Shown piece after piece: positions 52,768-63,310 of a stretch of 64,000 bases of DNA. Source of the DNA: Gammaproteobacteria bacterium (GTDB lineage: Bacteria; Pseudomonadota; Gammaproteobacteria; Ga0077536); the NCBI GenBank assembly GCA_016191285.1, contig JACPPA010000016.1:248001-312000 (forward strand). Direction: 5' to 3'. Both the position numbers and the translations under genes were made by a program. Numbering within the stretch: the stretch's first letter is position 1; the number at the start of each line of letters is the position of its first letter. The notes under the pieces were generated by a model that had not been told where the DNA came from, searched no databases, and saw only the letters and a program-made list of their open reading frames with translations.

Positions 52768-53565
52768 TCATTCCGCACCGTGCAGCAGCACCACCGCGGT
52801 GACGCCGCACACCATCAGGATCAGTTGCGCGAGACTATCGCGAAGCCGCACGCCGCGGTGCAGACTGGGAATGAGATCGGCCACGGCGATATAAATAAAG
52901 CTCGCGCTCGTGAAGGCGAGCACATCCGGTAAGTAGGACTTGATCGCGTCGATCCACCACCAGGCGACCAACGCGCCCACGATCATCGCCACACTCGACA
53001 AGGCATTGAGCGCGAAGGCGCGTAGACGCGGAAATCCGCTGCGCAGCATGATCGCGAAATCGCCGAGCTCTTGGGGGATTTCGTGTGCGATCACCGCAAT
53101 CCCGGTAACGATGCCGAGCTGCAAATCGGTGACGAACACGGCGGTAAGCAGTATGCCATCCAAAAAATTATGGAAGGTGTCGCCCACCATGATGAGCGCG
53201 CCAGCGTTCGCCCCGTGATGGTGGCGATGATGATCCGAAGTGCCAGGGAGGTGATGCGCATGGCGCCAGATCAACGCTTTTTCCAGGATGAAAAATACAA
53301 AGATGCCGACCAATACAACCACCATGATCCGTTCCGCGCCGCGGGCTCCGTTAAGCGCCAGCGCCTGCGGGAGGAGGTCGAGGAAGGCGACGCCCAGTAG
53401 CGTGCCGGTTGCAAAGCTCACGAAGTGGCCGAGCGAGAGATCGCGATAGCGCTCCGGCAGCAGTAAATAGGCTGCCACCGCCGCCAAGCTAAGCACGCAG
53501 GCCAGCCCGGTGAAGGCCAGAATATAGACCAGAATGGAAGGATCGGTGGCGATGAGCGATGGCAT
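52768..53565 (-). CDS. ZIP-family divalent metal transporter
   Basis: The 265-residue protein has the ZIP core: DTFHNFLDGILLTA (TM4) and HEIPQELGDFAIML (TM5), which form the metal site, with about eight hydrophobic segments. A His-rich loop (HAHH..DHHRHHH, about 127-142) lies between TM3 and TM4. It probably imports zinc or iron across the inner membrane. The start at 53565 places TM1 correctly; earlier ATGs lie in the region of the next gene. Confidence 0.9.
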   Translation of the reverse strand: MPSLIATDPSILVYILAFTGLACVLSLAAVAAYLLLPERYRDLSLGHFVSFATGTLLGVAFLDLLPQALALNGARGAERIMVVVLVGIFVFFILEKALIWRHAHHLPGTSDHHRHHHGANAGALIMVGDTFHNFLDGILLTAVFVTDLQLGIVTGIAVIAHEIPQELGDFAIMLRSGFPRLRAFALNALSSVAMIVGALVAWWWIDAIKSYLPDVLAFTSASFIYIAVADLIPSLHRGVRLRDSLAQLILMVCGVTAVVLLHGAE

Positions 53566-53582
53566 CAAGTTGCTCGAAGGGT

Positions 53583-53981
53583 CTACGCCTCGAGGCTCGA
53601 AAAATAGACCTTCATCGGTTTGAAATAGTGGGTCACCCAACCGGTTTTATATTGCACGCCATGCGGCGGCAGCGCGCTGTGATGGAGCGTGATCCGCATG
53701 CGTTCGCCGTACGGCTTGAAGATGACCTCAAGGCGCGAGTCAGGTTCCGCAGCGGCGAAATGCGCGGTGCGCCAAGCTTGAACGATCCGTGTCCCGCGCT
53801 CCAGCGTTAAGTTGCGCCCTTCGATGTAGCCGTCCCAGGCGCTGAAGGTCTCGCCCTCTTTCGCGCTTACCTTAGCCTTCGAGCCAGTCATTCGACTGTG
53901 CCCGGTTGAACTTAACCATGCCTTATAGACGTCCAGCGGTGAGGCGTCGATGACGCAGCCAATCGTGAATTCAAGTGGCAT
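53583..53981 (-). CDS. SRPBCC/AHSA1-type protein
   Basis: The 132-residue protein has the START/AHSA1 pattern (DASPLDVYKAWLSSTGHSRM, about 13-32; GYIEGRNLTLERGTRIVQAW, about 51-70; GWVTHYFKPMKVYF at the end). The fold binds a hydrophobic ligand or Hsp90. AAGGAG lies upstream of the ATG at 53981. It is on the same strand as the ZIP gene, with a 17-base gap. Confidence 0.85.
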   Translation of the reverse strand: MPLEFTIGCVIDASPLDVYKAWLSSTGHSRMTGSKAKVSAKEGETFSAWDGYIEGRNLTLERGTRIVQAWRTAHFAAAEPDSRLEVIFKPYGERMRITLHHSALPPHGVQYKTGWVTHYFKPMKVYFSSLEA

Positions 53982-54043
53982 CGAGTGACTCCTTAAAAGA
54001 TCCGGATTTGTATTCGTGCCCCGTCCCGCACTGACTTTCAATA

Positions 54044-54134
54044 TTGTGGGAGCCGCTTTGAGCTTCGACTCTTTGCAGGCGCCTAGATTTGAAAGATTCG
54101 CGGATAAATCCGCTCCCACAATATCCGCTCCCAC
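54044..54134. repeat. REP-like inverted pair, copy 9
   Basis: TTGTGGGAGCCGCTTTGAGC and two inverted copies ending GCTCCCACAATATCCGCTCC lie upstream of the SRPBCC gene, between it and the CoA-transferase stop. Confidence 0.6.
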
Positions 54135-54172
54135 GACGCGGCTCACCAAGCCGCACTCGGGACCAGGCGACT

Positions 54173-55384
54173 TTAAACAATTCCTGCGGCTTTCAACTCA
54201 GCAAGCTCGCCCGCGCTCATGCCGAGCAAATCTTGATAGACCTCCGCATTGTGCGCGCCTAACATCGCGCCCGGCCAGTCGGTGCGGCCGGGCGTATCGG
54301 CCAAGCGCGGAATAATCGCCGGAATTTTTAGGGTTTCGCCGTCGACGATAACTTCTTCGAATAAACCGCGCGCCTGGTACTGCGGATCCGCCACCATGTC
54401 GGCCACGCTGTAGATGGGACCCGCGGCGACCCCCGCCGCTTCGAGTTTGGCGAGGACTTCGGTCGCGGTCATCGCGCCGGTCCAGCGTCCAATCAAACCG
54501 TCAAGTTCGGTTTGGTGTTCCACACGATTGCTGTTCTCTTTGTAGCGCGGGTCCTGCGCCATGCCCGCGTCGCCCATCAGTTCACACAGCCGCTGAAACA
54601 TGGAGTTGGTATTGGCGCCGATGATAATCGTCTTGCCGTCCTTGGTCGGATAGATATTCGACGGCACGATCCCGGTCAGCGTGGAGCCGGAAGCTTCGCG
54701 GATGACTCCAGCGCCGTCGTATTCCGGAACGACGCCTTCCATCATGTTGTAAATCGATTCAAAGATCGCGACGTCGACGACTTGTCCCGCGCCGTGCGTG
54801 ACGCGGCCGCGCGCGATGTAGGCCAGCAGGATCCCGAACGCGGCATGCACACCGGCCAAGGTATCGCCGATACTTAAATTGGGGCGCACCGATGGCTGCC
54901 CCGGAAAGCCGTTGACGTAACGAAATCCACCGAAGCCTTCACACACCGACGCAAAGCCCGGGCGCGGCGCGTAAGGTCCGGTTTGGCCGTAGCCTGAGAC
55001 TCGCGAATAGATCAGGGCCGGATTGGAGTGCTTAAATTCCGCGGGACCCAAGTCCCATTTTTCCAGCGTGCCGGGCCGGAAATTTTCGATCAGCACATCC
55101 GATCGATTGACCAGCGCGCGCAGGATGTCGCGCCCGCGCGGTTGACGCAGATCGAGCGTCACGCACTTTTTGTTGCGCGCAATGCTGTACCACCACAATG
55201 AGGTCTCGTTCTTCACGATGCGCCAGCGTCGAATCGGATCGCCGCCCTCTGGCGGCTCGACCTTGATCACTTCGGCGCCGTAGTACCCGAGAATAGTGGC
55301 GGCAAATGGGCCGGCTAACAATTGACCGACCTCAATGACGCGCAGGCCCTCAAGTGGGCGTGGCGGACGCGCCGTAGCTTCCAT
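54173..55384 (-). CDS. CaiB/BaiF-type CoA transferase (family III)
   Basis: The 403-residue protein has LEGLRVIEVGQLLAGPFAAT (about 10-29), VKVEPPEGGDPIRRW-like segments and VLIENFRPGTLEKW that mark family III CoA transferases; the catalytic Asp is expected about 170 residues in, in the SIGDTLAGVHA region. Such enzymes move CoA between carboxylic acids. The donor and acceptor are not evident. I chose ATG 55384. Confidence 0.87.
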   Translation of the reverse strand: MEATARPPRPLEGLRVIEVGQLLAGPFAATILGYYGAEVIKVEPPEGGDPIRRWRIVKNETSLWWYSIARNKKCVTLDLRQPRGRDILRALVNRSDVLIENFRPGTLEKWDLGPAEFKHSNPALIYSRVSGYGQTGPYAPRPGFASVCEGFGGFRYVNGFPGQPSVRPNLSIGDTLAGVHAAFGILLAYIARGRVTHGAGQVVDVAIFESIYNMMEGVVPEYDGAGVIREASGSTLTGIVPSNIYPTKDGKTIIIGANTNSMFQRLCELMGDAGMAQDPRYKENSNRVEHQTELDGLIGRWTGAMTATEVLAKLEAAGVAAGPIYSVADMVADPQYQARGLFEEVIVDGETLKIPAIIPRLADTPGRTDWPGAMLGAHNAEVYQDLLGMSAGELAELKAAGIV

Positions 55385-55407
55385 GACGGGGGATCTCCGA
55401 GAATGAA

Positions 55408-55794
55408 CTAGTAGGGCCGGTATTCTGCGTGGCGAAAGGGCGGGAATCCAGTCGGCGTTTTGGTCGCGGCAAAAATTCCGAGCAGAATGCCGCACACATC
55501 CGCGAGTTCATCGGCCAGCGACGCCGTACGATCCGGGGTCAAGGATTGCAAGCCTTCGATCACCAAGCCTAAGACCGCAAACCCGATCGCAATGGTTAGC
55601 CATTGGTGACGTCGATAGCCGACCGCGAACCACCACATCAACGAGGCATAGGCGAACGCGTGATAGAGCTTATCGCTGTTATCGAAGCCGGCGAGCATCA
55701 AAGCGGGTGACGGAATCAACGAAAGGATAATCAAGCACACGACTCCAAGCCACCCAATGCGCTGCCAGCCGTGGCGGGTTATCCAATCTTGCAT
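55408..55794 (-). CDS. VanZ-like small membrane protein
   Basis: The 128-residue protein has four hydrophobic segments and resembles the VanZ-like family (DNSDKLYHAFAYASLMWWFA, about 41-60; GLQSLTPDRTASLADELADV near the end). VanZ in enterococci is linked to teicoplanin resistance, but most homologues have no known role. The start at 55794 is preferred because residues further upstream lack a signal or good ribosome binding site. Confidence 0.78.
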   Translation of the reverse strand: MQDWITRHGWQRIGWLGVVCLIILSLIPSPALMLAGFDNSDKLYHAFAYASLMWWFAVGYRRHQWLTIAIGFAVLGLVIEGLQSLTPDRTASLADELADVCGILLGIFAATKTPTGFPPFRHAEYRPY

Positions 55795-55871
55795 CGTCGG
55801 AGAATAGCAGACGGCCGCTACAAAAAAGGCCCGCGCCTTCGGTACGGATGTTCCCGCCGATGCGGAGCGAT

Positions 55872-55937
55872 TTGTGGGAGCGGCTTTAGCTGCTGAATGT
55901 TTATTGAGGTCCATTCGCGGCTAAAGCCGTTCCCACC
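55872..55937. repeat. REP-like inverted pair, copy 10
   Basis: TTGTGGGAGCGGCTTTAGCT and the inverted TTCGCGGCTAAAGCCGTTCC lie between the CBS-domain gene and the VanZ gene. Confidence 0.6.
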
Positions 55938-55997
55938 GGACTAGGGCATCGATTTATGCACGTTTATTGTGGGACAGCGCCCTAGGAATGGAATGGC

Positions 55998-56417
55998 TTA
56001 ATTGGCTGTGGTGCGCTCAACGATGTAGCGGAATAAATCCGATTCCGAAAGGATACCGCGCAACTCACCGTCCTGATCGACCACCGGCAGTCCACTCACT
56101 TTGAGCTGCAACATAGTCTTAGCGGCCAGGCCGACGGTGGCGGTCTCGGGAATGGTGATCGGGTTCGGGGTCATGATCGTCCCGACGGTCGGTGCGGTCA
56201 CGAATTCGGCGCGATCCGCCGATGCAGTGGCTTTCGCCGCGCGCACGTCGCCTTGGCTCAAGATCCCCGCCAAGTCATCACCTTCGATAACGGCGAGTCG
56301 TCGGATGCCGCGATTTTGCATGATGAGATCGGCTTCATCGATCGAGGCGGACGGGGGTACGGAAATGATGTTCGCCGTCATCCAATCGCGGACTAATTCG
56401 TTCACTGCGGCCTCCAT
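55998..56417 (-). CDS. Tandem CBS-domain protein
   Basis: The 139-residue protein is two CBS domains (about 8-62 and 78-130; DWMTANIISVPPSASIDEAD and IMTPNPITIPETATVGLAAK). A CBS pair binds adenine nucleotides and often regulates enzymes or channels. It is not fused to a catalytic part. It is divergent from the Sel1-repeat gene. Confidence 0.88.
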   Translation of the reverse strand: MEAAVNELVRDWMTANIISVPPSASIDEADLIMQNRGIRRLAVIEGDDLAGILSQGDVRAAKATASADRAEFVTAPTVGTIMTPNPITIPETATVGLAAKTMLQLKVSGLPVVDQDGELRGILSESDLFRYIVERTTAN

Positions 56418-56487
56418 TCGGTGTTCGGGATCTTGATTAGCGGCGCCACGCGCCGAAGATTTAAGCCGCGTTGCCGCTACACTGCGC

Positions 56488-57612
56488 ATGCGAATGATCT
56501 CTGACGCGCGATTCCTCGATTTCCCCGGATGGCGGGTGTTGTGTGCCGTGGTCGTGGTGTTTTGTGGCCTGGCCGAAGAAGGCATGGCGGCCGATTTTGC
56601 CGCTGGCGTCGCGGCTTACAAGCGCGCTGATTATGCGGGCGCGCTGGCGGTGTTTAGTGACAGCGCGGGTCGCGGCGACGCGCGCGCGCAGTTCGCGCTG
56701 GGACTCATGGTCCAGAATGGCGAAGGCGTCGCGGCCAATCCAGCGCTGGCGCTCAAATGGTTCGGACAAAGTGGCGAGCAAGGCTACGCCAAGGCCCAAT
56801 ATCAACTGGGTTTGATCTATTTAAAAGGCCAGGGCGTGACGCGCGACGACAACCTCGCGCGGGAGTGGTTCGCGCGCGCCGCTGAAGGCGGCGATACCGA
56901 TGCCGTCGCGCGTTACCGGCAATTCGCCGAAGACGGCGACATCGAAGCCCAATACAACGTGGCGCTGATGTATTTGCGCGGCAGTGGCATCGCGCGCGAT
57001 CCGAAAGCCGCGGCCGGCTGGTTGCAACGCGCGTCAAGCCGCGGCCACCTCGGCGCCACGTTCGCTTATGCGCGACTGTTCGAATCCGGGCGTGGGGTTG
57101 CGCGTTCCTATGTCGAGGCCGCCAACTGGTACGACCGGGCGGCCGGTCAGGGCGACGCGCGTGCCGCCTACAATTTGGCGCGGCTTTATCGCACCGGGCA
57201 GGGCGTGCCCCAGGATCAGACCAAAGCGGAGGCGCTATACGTGCGCGCGGCGGATGCCGGCTATACCCCGGCGGCACTGACGTTGGCGCTGCTGTTCGAA
57301 CGCGGCGAAGCGTGGCCGAAAGATCTCGCGCGCGCCGTGCAGTGGTATACGCGCGCGGCGGAACACGGCAATACCGATGCCGAAATCAATCTCGGCTATC
57401 TCTACGCCGAAGGCCAGGGTGTAGAACAAGATCTGGAGTCGGCCTATGCGTGGTTTTACACCGCGCAACAGCTCAATCATCCGCGGGCGCCCGCTAATCT
57501 CGCGTTGGTCACCGCCCAGCTCGACGCTACTGGCATCGCCGCGGCGCAAGCCCTGGGCTTACAGTATCTTGAAGGCGTACAAACCAAGTTGAACGTTCAG
57601 TCCTCACATTGA
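56488..57612 (+). CDS. Sel1-repeat protein, exported
   Basis: The 374-residue protein has a signal peptide ([20 protein letters not shown], about 12-31) and about seven Sel1-type TPR repeats of 36 residues ([40 protein letters not shown], and so on). Sel1 repeats form protein-binding solenoids, so it is probably a periplasmic scaffold. The 3' end overlaps the convergent ubiA gene by 9 bases. Confidence 0.88.
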   Translation: MRMISDARFLDFPGWRVLCAVVVVFCGLAEEGMAADFAAGVAAYKRADYAGALAVFSDSAGRGDARAQFALGLMVQNGEGVAANPALALKWFGQSGEQGYAKAQYQLGLIYLKGQGVTRDDNLAREWFARAAEGGDTDAVARYRQFAEDGDIEAQYNVALMYLRGSGIARDPKAAAGWLQRASSRGHLGATFAYARLFESGRGVARSYVEAANWYDRAAGQGDARAAYNLARLYRTGQGVPQDQTKAEALYVRAADAGYTPAALTLALLFERGEAWPKDLARAVQWYTRAAEHGNTDAEINLGYLYAEGQGVEQDLESAYAWFYTAQQLNHPRAPANLALVTAQLDATGIAAAQALGLQYLEGVQTKLNVQSSH

Positions 57613-58500
57613 GGGCGGATAACGCCAATAGCTGACAACAATCCCGACAAAGATTGCGAGCCCAACCCAGTTATTGTTCATAAACGCGGCGAAGCAGCGC
57701 GCCGGTTCGCGGCGATAAATTAACATTTGCTGATAGCCAAACAGCGCGCTGGCAACGGCCAGGCTTAGGTAGAACGGACTCGCCATCTCGGATTGGCGGC
57801 CAATTAATATCAAATCGAGAATAAACAGTCCTTGCAGCGCGCCGATGATGACGCGATCAGCATCCTCAAACAGAATGGCGGTGGATTTAATGCCGATTTT
57901 TAAATCGTCGGCCCGATCGACCATCGCATATTCGGTGTCATAAACGAGCACCCACAGAATCACCGCCGTTAGCATCAACCACGCGAGTGGCGGCACGCCT
58001 CCCGTCACTGCCGCGAACGCCATCGGCACCGCCCAGCCAAACGCCGCACCCAAATAAACCTGCGGTAAGTACGTGTAGCGTTTCATGAACGGGTAGATGA
58101 CGGCCAAGGCCACCGCCGCGAATGACAAATAGAGCGTCGCGCGATTGAGCGTGAGGACGAGCAGTCCCGACGCGGCAATCAGCGCCGTGAACAGGCGCGC
58201 CGCTTCCCGCTCCGAGACGACTCCCGTCGCCAACGGGCGTTTAGCCGTGCGCGCCACGCGACCATCGAACTCACGATCGGCGAAATCATTGATTACGCAC
58301 CCCGCCGAGCGCATCAGCACCGTGCCGAGCAAAAACGCCCCGAGTACATACGGATCCGGTACGCCGTGCGCCGCAATCCATAACGCCCACAGCGCTGGCC
58401 ATAACAGCAACAACACGCCGATCGGTCGATGCAGCCGCATCAGTTCGGCATACGCCCGCGCGCGTTCGCCCAAATGCCAGCGCGGGCGAGCGTAATTCAT
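57604..58500 (-). CDS. ubiA: 4-hydroxybenzoate polyprenyltransferase
   Basis: The 298-residue integral membrane enzyme attaches a polyprenyl chain to 4-hydroxybenzoate in ubiquinone synthesis. The two Asp-rich motifs are [10 protein letters not shown] (about 71-80), which binds the polyprenyl diphosphate through magnesium, and [16 protein letters not shown] (about 189-204). About eight hydrophobic segments are present. The ATG overlaps the RecG stop (ATGA), so they are coupled. Confidence 0.94.
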   Translation of the reverse strand: MNYARPRWHLGERARAYAELMRLHRPIGVLLLLWPALWALWIAAHGVPDPYVLGAFLLGTVLMRSAGCVINDFADREFDGRVARTAKRPLATGVVSEREAARLFTALIAASGLLVLTLNRATLYLSFAAVALAVIYPFMKRYTYLPQVYLGAAFGWAVPMAFAAVTGGVPPLAWLMLTAVILWVLVYDTEYAMVDRADDLKIGIKSTAILFEDADRVIIGALQGLFILDLILIGRQSEMASPFYLSLAVASALFGYQQMLIYRREPARCFAAFMNNNWVGLAIFVGIVVSYWRYPPSM

Positions 58501-60602
58501 ACCTTGGCGTAGTCCACGCGGTCGACCAACCAGCGCCGAATCAACCGATCCGCCAAGTTCGGCGCGCTAGACAACACGCGATCGGCGAGCTCGCGAACCA
58601 TCGGCAACAGGCCACGATCGCGGCTTAAATCCGCGATTTTGAACTCCGCCATTCCGGTTTGACGCGTGCCGAGCACTTCGCCGGGGCCGCGGAGTGTCAG
58701 ATCGCGCTCGGCGATTTCGAAGCCATCGTTGGTTTCGCGCATGGTCTGCAGGCGATGGCGCGCGGTGTCGCTGAGTGGCCCTTTGTAGAGCAGGACGCAG
58801 GCGGATTGCGCGTTACCGCGCCCGACTCGGCCGCGCAGTTGATGCAGCTGCGATAAGCCCAGTCGTTCGGCGTTTTCGATGATCATTAAACTGGCATTGG
58901 CGACATCGACGCCAACCTCGATCACGGTGGTCGCCACTAGCAGGTCGATCGCGCCGTGGATGAAGGCCTGCATCACGTCGAGCTTGGCGGCTTCTTTCAA
59001 GCGACCATGAATGAGCCCGACGCGTAACGGGGTGAGCGCGGTCTTGAGTTCGGCCGCGGTGTCGGTCGCGGCTTGCGAGTCGAGTACGTCGGATTCGTCG
59101 ATTAAGGGGCAGACCCAGTAAGTCTGGCGGCCCTGGGCGCTCGCATCGCGCACCCGCGCGATCACTTCATCGCGGCGCGTCTCCGGGATCACGGTGGTGG
59201 TGACCGGCCGCCGATTCGGCGGTAGTTGGTCTAGAATCGAAATATCGAGATCGGCGTAAGCCGTCATCGCCAAGGTGCGTGGGATTGGCGTCGCGGTCAT
59301 GATCAATTGGTGCGGGCGAAAATTTCCTTGCGCGCCTTTCTCCAACAGCGCCAAGCGTTGATCAACGCCGAAGCGGTGCTGCTCATCCACGATGACGAGT
59401 CCGAGCCGCGCGAATTCCACCGCCGATTGAAACAGCGCATGCGTGCCGACCACCAAGCGCGGTGCCGGTTCCTTGAGCAGGTTTTGATGTTGGCGCTTGA
59501 GGCCGCCACGCAGCCGGCCCGTTAGCGGTAAAACGTCGATCGCGCTCGGCGTGAACCAACGCTTCAACGTGCGCGTATGTTGCTCGGCCAAGAGTTCGGT
59601 CGGCGCCATCAGCGCGACTTGATAGCCTGACGTGAGCGCGCGAGTCGCCGCCATGGCCGCCACGGCAGTCTTGCCGGCGCCCACATCGCCTTGCAATAAC
59701 CGCAGCATCGGCACTGCGCGCGACAGGTCGCGATCGATCTCGCCGATCACGCGCGCTTGCGCCTTGGTTAGTTTAAAACCGAAGGCCTCTTGTACCTGCC
59801 GCCGCAAGTCCGGCGCACTCGCGAACCGCGGTGCGCTAAGCCGCTTAGTCCGTTGCCGCAAGCGGCGCAAACTCAGTTGATGCGCGAGCAACTCTTCGAT
59901 CGCGAGACGTTGCTGCGCCGGATGCGAGCCCTGCCATAATTCATCGAGCGGGGCGCCGGGCGGTGGCCGGTGCACGAATACCAAAGCGCGAGTCAAGGTG
60001 GGCAGCCGAACATCGCGCTTTAGCAGTTCACGCAACAATCCGTCTAATTGATCGGAATCGCCAGTGTCGTTGACCAATACCTCGAGTGCGAGTGTCGTCA
60101 ATTTACGCAATAACGCTTGATGCAACCCGTCGGTGCTGGGATAGATCGGCGTCAGGCGGGCGTCGAGCGCGGCAGTTGATGATTCGTCGAGCACACGGCA
60201 TTCGGGGTGAATCAATTCCAGCGAATGCGGGCCGCGCCGTACCTCGCCGAAACAGCGCACGGTGCGACCCACCACGAAACGCAGCTGCTGTTCCCGATTG
60301 AAATAGAAGAAGCGTAGGACCGCGACGCCAGTCGAATCGGCGACGCTCACCACCAATGAACGCCGCCGCCCAAATTGCACTTGGCTGTGTTCGACGGCGC
60401 CCTCGATCACGACCTCGAGCTTGGGCCGCAAGGCGCCAATGGGTGTTACGCGAGTTCGATCCTGATAGCGCAGCGGCAGGTGATAAACCAGATCGCGAAT
60501 CACCGTGATGCCGAGCCGCGCGAGGCGTTCGGCGATCCGTGGACCCACGCCAGCGAGCGTGGTGACGGGCTCGTCGAGGGTGCGTTTACCGAGTACTGCC
60601 AC
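58497..60602 (-). CDS. recG: ATP-dependent DNA helicase RecG
   Basis: The 701-residue protein has the wedge/OB fold at the N-terminus, the helicase motif [12 protein letters not shown] (near 296), DExH box VDEQHRFG, and motif [12 protein letters not shown]. RecG reverses stalled forks and processes R-loops and junctions. It starts at a GTG (60602) that overlaps the RidA stop by one base and ends coupled to ubiA. Confidence 0.95.
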   Translation of the reverse strand: MAVLGKRTLDEPVTTLAGVGPRIAERLARLGITVIRDLVYHLPLRYQDRTRVTPIGALRPKLEVVIEGAVEHSQVQFGRRRSLVVSVADSTGVAVLRFFYFNREQQLRFVVGRTVRCFGEVRRGPHSLELIHPECRVLDESSTAALDARLTPIYPSTDGLHQALLRKLTTLALEVLVNDTGDSDQLDGLLRELLKRDVRLPTLTRALVFVHRPPPGAPLDELWQGSHPAQQRLAIEELLAHQLSLRRLRQRTKRLSAPRFASAPDLRRQVQEAFGFKLTKAQARVIGEIDRDLSRAVPMLRLLQGDVGAGKTAVAAMAATRALTSGYQVALMAPTELLAEQHTRTLKRWFTPSAIDVLPLTGRLRGGLKRQHQNLLKEPAPRLVVGTHALFQSAVEFARLGLVIVDEQHRFGVDQRLALLEKGAQGNFRPHQLIMTATPIPRTLAMTAYADLDISILDQLPPNRRPVTTTVIPETRRDEVIARVRDASAQGRQTYWVCPLIDESDVLDSQAATDTAAELKTALTPLRVGLIHGRLKEAAKLDVMQAFIHGAIDLLVATTVIEVGVDVANASLMIIENAERLGLSQLHQLRGRVGRGNAQSACVLLYKGPLSDTARHRLQTMRETNDGFEIAERDLTLRGPGEVLGTRQTGMAEFKIADLSRDRGLLPMVRELADRVLSSAPNLADRLIRRWLVDRVDYAKV

Positions 60603-60982
60603 TAGTGGACAAGGATCGCATCGATCTCAACTAAGGCGCCTTTCGGCAAGGCAGAAATCTGCACGGTCGCGCGTGCCGGATACGGTGCGGTGAAATACTC
60701 CGCCATGAGTGCATTCACGGCTGGAAAATTCGCGAGATCGGTTAGATACACGGTGAGCTTGACGATGTCATTTAAGTTGCCACCGGCGGCGGTTGCCACG
60801 GCCTGCAGATTTTCGAACACCTGCCTGATCTGCGCGCGAATGTCGCCGCCGACGAGTTCCATGGTGGCCGGCGCCAGCGGGATTTGACCCGATAAGTAGA
60901 CGGTTTGACCGACGCGCACTGCCTGTGAATAGGCGCCGATGGCGCGCGGCGCCGCTGGGGTATCGATGACGGATTTACTCAT
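60602..60982 (-). CDS. ridA: RidA family reactive intermediate deaminase
   Basis: The 126-residue protein has the RidA signature ([20 protein letters not shown], about 30-49) and a conserved Arg in [20 protein letters not shown]. It hydrolyses toxic enamine/imine intermediates from PLP enzymes. The gene lies where E. coli has trmH in this operon. I chose the ATG at 60982 over the earlier start. Confidence 0.92.
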   Translation of the reverse strand: MSKSVIDTPAAPRAIGAYSQAVRVGQTVYLSGQIPLAPATMELVGGDIRAQIRQVFENLQAVATAAGGNLNDIVKLTVYLTDLANFPAVNALMAEYFTAPYPARATVQISALPKGALVEIDAILVH

Positions 60983-61004
60983 ACATAAAGTCGGCAATTA
61001 GGTT

Positions 61005-61030
61005 TTGTGGGAGCCGCGTTAGCGGCGAAT
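61005..61030. repeat. REP-like half element, copy 11
   Basis: TTTGTGGGAGCCGCGTTAGCG followed by GCGAAT, one arm only, lies in the gap between spoT and ridA. Confidence 0.55.
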
Positions 61031-61057
61031 TAAACAGCAAATCGTTACCGCCGCACG

Positions 61058-63220
61058 CTACGTTTTACGCCGCACCACGCGCACGACCGTCTGAATCAGC
61101 CGCAACGCCCGGATCACATCGGCTAAGTGTTTGCGATCGCGCACGCTGATCACGACGCGGATATTCGAATTCCGTGCATTGCGTTCGCTGATTTCGACTT
61201 CTTCGATGTTCGCGTTGGCGTCCGCAATCGCCGAGGCTACCGTCGCGAGCACCCCGCGTCGATTGATCACATCGAGCGATAACTCCGCGCTGAAATCGCG
61301 CTCGACCGTCGCCGCCCACTGCACATCGACCCACTTGTCCGGCGCACTCCGATATTCGGCGACATTGGGGCACGAATGTTGATGCACGACGATACCGCGG
61401 CCGGCGGACAGGAAACCGATAATGGAGTCGCCCGGGATTGGATAGCAGCACTTGGGAAAATTGACGACCATCCCTTCGGTTCCGCGGATCACCAACGGCG
61501 GCGCTGCCGAGGTTACTTCGAGGTCGGCCTTGCGCCGACGCTTGGGGCCGGCGCCGAGGTCGGGTTGTTCGTGGCTGAGCGAGCGCGCGACCAGTGGCGC
61601 TAGCCGGTTGCCCAGGCCGATTTCAGCGTATAGACGATCCAGGCCGTCGAGTTTAAAAGTTGTTAGCGCCGCTTCCACGTGCTGCGCGTCAAGACGCTCC
61701 ACGCTCAGTCCCTGACTGCTGAGTTCGCGTTCCAACATGCGCTTGCCGAGCGCGCGGGCTTCATCGAGCTGGAGGTTTTTAAGGTAATGCCGAATGGTCG
61801 CGCGGGCTTTACCGCTGACGACGAAATTGAGCCACGACGGATTCGGACGCGCGCCCGGTGCGGTGACGATCTCGACGGTTTGCCCGGTTTCAAGCGGCGT
61901 TCTGAGCGGCGCCAGACGGCGATTGATGCGACACGCCACACAGCTGTTGCCGAGATCGGTGTGGATGGCGTACGCGAAATCGACCGCGGTAGCGCCGCGC
62001 GGCATGGTCATGATTTCACCCTTCGGCGTGAACACATAGACCTCGTCCGGAAACAAATCGATTTTTACGGCTTCGAGAAATTCCTGCGAGTTACCCGCCT
62101 GCTGCTGCATTTCGAGAATGCCGCGCAGCCATTCGCGCGCGCGCTTCTGCGCGCTCTTTGCCGCGCCATCGCCGCTCTTGTATAACCAATGCGCCGCGAT
62201 ACCGGCTTCCGCGACCTGATCCATCTCGCTGGTGCGGATTTGGATTTCGATCGGCACGCCGAACGGTCCGAACAAGACCGTATGCAACGACTGATAGCCA
62301 TTGGCCTTGGGGATGGCGATGTAGTCTTTGAATTTTCCAGGAACGGGTTTATACAAACTATGTAGAACGCCGAGTGCGCGATAACAGGTATCCACGGTAT
62401 CGACGATCACGCGAAACGCGTAGACATCATGCACATCCGAGAATCCCAAATTTTTTTCGCGCATCTTGTTGTAGATGCTGTACAGATGTTTCTCGCGGCC
62501 GTGCACATTCGCGAGCAGGCGTTCCTGGCGCAGGTGGCGTTTAATGCGGTCTTTGATTTTATCGACGATTTCCTTGCGGTTGCCCCGAATGCGGTGGATC
62601 TCTTTTTTGATAACGCGATAGCGCAGCGGATAGAGTGCGGCGAAACCGAGTTCTTCGAATTCGAGCCGAATGGTGTTGATGCCGAGGCGCTGCGCGATAG
62701 GGGCATAGATCTCAAGCGTCTCGCGCGCAATCCGCCGCCGTTTAGGCGCGGCGAGGGCGCTCAACGTGCGCATGTTGTGCAGACGATCGGCCAATTTGAC
62801 CAGAATGACGCGAATATCCGCCGCCATCGCCATCAGCATGCGTTGAAAGTTGCGCGCCTGGGTTTCCGCGTGCGATTCAAATTCGATATGCGTGAGCTTC
62901 GATAGGCCATCAACAATCGCCGCCACTTCACCGCCAAACTCTAGCGCGATGCGATCCTTGCCGATCGGCGTGTCCTCGATTACATCGTGCAGCACGGCCG
63001 CGATTAGCGTTTCGTGGTCCATGTGCATGTCGGCGAGGATGCACGCCACGGCCAGCGGATGTTGGATGTAGGGCTCGCCCGATACGCGCAATTGGCCAGC
63101 GTGAGCGGTGGCGCCGAATTCGTACGCGCGGCGCACGTCCGCGAGCTGTGCGGGGTTGAGATACGCCGCCGCGCGGTTGCAGAGATCGTCGAGTTGGGTT
63201 AATTCGGCAGCGGCGAGCAT
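61058..63220 (-). CDS. spoT: Bifunctional (p)ppGpp synthetase/hydrolase SpoT
   Basis: The 720-residue protein has the HD hydrolase domain with AAVLHDVIEDTP (near 77), the synthetase domain with YNKMREKNLGF, GKFKDYIAIPKANGYQSLHT (near 310), a TGS domain with EVYVFTPKGEIMTMPRGATA (about 395-415), a helical region and CC-type zinc motif (CCYPIPGD), and a C-terminal ACT domain. It hydrolyses and makes (p)ppGpp to control the stringent response. The position downstream of rpoZ is standard. Confidence 0.95.
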   Translation of the reverse strand: MLAAAELTQLDDLCNRAAAYLNPAQLADVRRAYEFGATAHAGQLRVSGEPYIQHPLAVACILADMHMDHETLIAAVLHDVIEDTPIGKDRIALEFGGEVAAIVDGLSKLTHIEFESHAETQARNFQRMLMAMAADIRVILVKLADRLHNMRTLSALAAPKRRRIARETLEIYAPIAQRLGINTIRLEFEELGFAALYPLRYRVIKKEIHRIRGNRKEIVDKIKDRIKRHLRQERLLANVHGREKHLYSIYNKMREKNLGFSDVHDVYAFRVIVDTVDTCYRALGVLHSLYKPVPGKFKDYIAIPKANGYQSLHTVLFGPFGVPIEIQIRTSEMDQVAEAGIAAHWLYKSGDGAAKSAQKRAREWLRGILEMQQQAGNSQEFLEAVKIDLFPDEVYVFTPKGEIMTMPRGATAVDFAYAIHTDLGNSCVACRINRRLAPLRTPLETGQTVEIVTAPGARPNPSWLNFVVSGKARATIRHYLKNLQLDEARALGKRMLERELSSQGLSVERLDAQHVEAALTTFKLDGLDRLYAEIGLGNRLAPLVARSLSHEQPDLGAGPKRRRKADLEVTSAAPPLVIRGTEGMVVNFPKCCYPIPGDSIIGFLSAGRGIVVHQHSCPNVAEYRSAPDKWVDVQWAATVERDFSAELSLDVINRRGVLATVASAIADANANIEEVEISERNARNSNIRVVISVRDRKHLADVIRALRLIQTVVRVVRRKT

Positions 63221-63310
63221 GCGGGCGGTTCAGGGTTTGGCCAACGCTGAACGATCGATACGATCAGCAATTCCTCGACAGCGCACGGGGGAATTGCACG
63301 GAGGAGCAGG

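Noticed and set aside
21-61030. REP-like copies as a CRISPR array
   Set aside because: The copies are palindromic, dispersed by kilobases and not separated by regular spacers. No cas gene is present.
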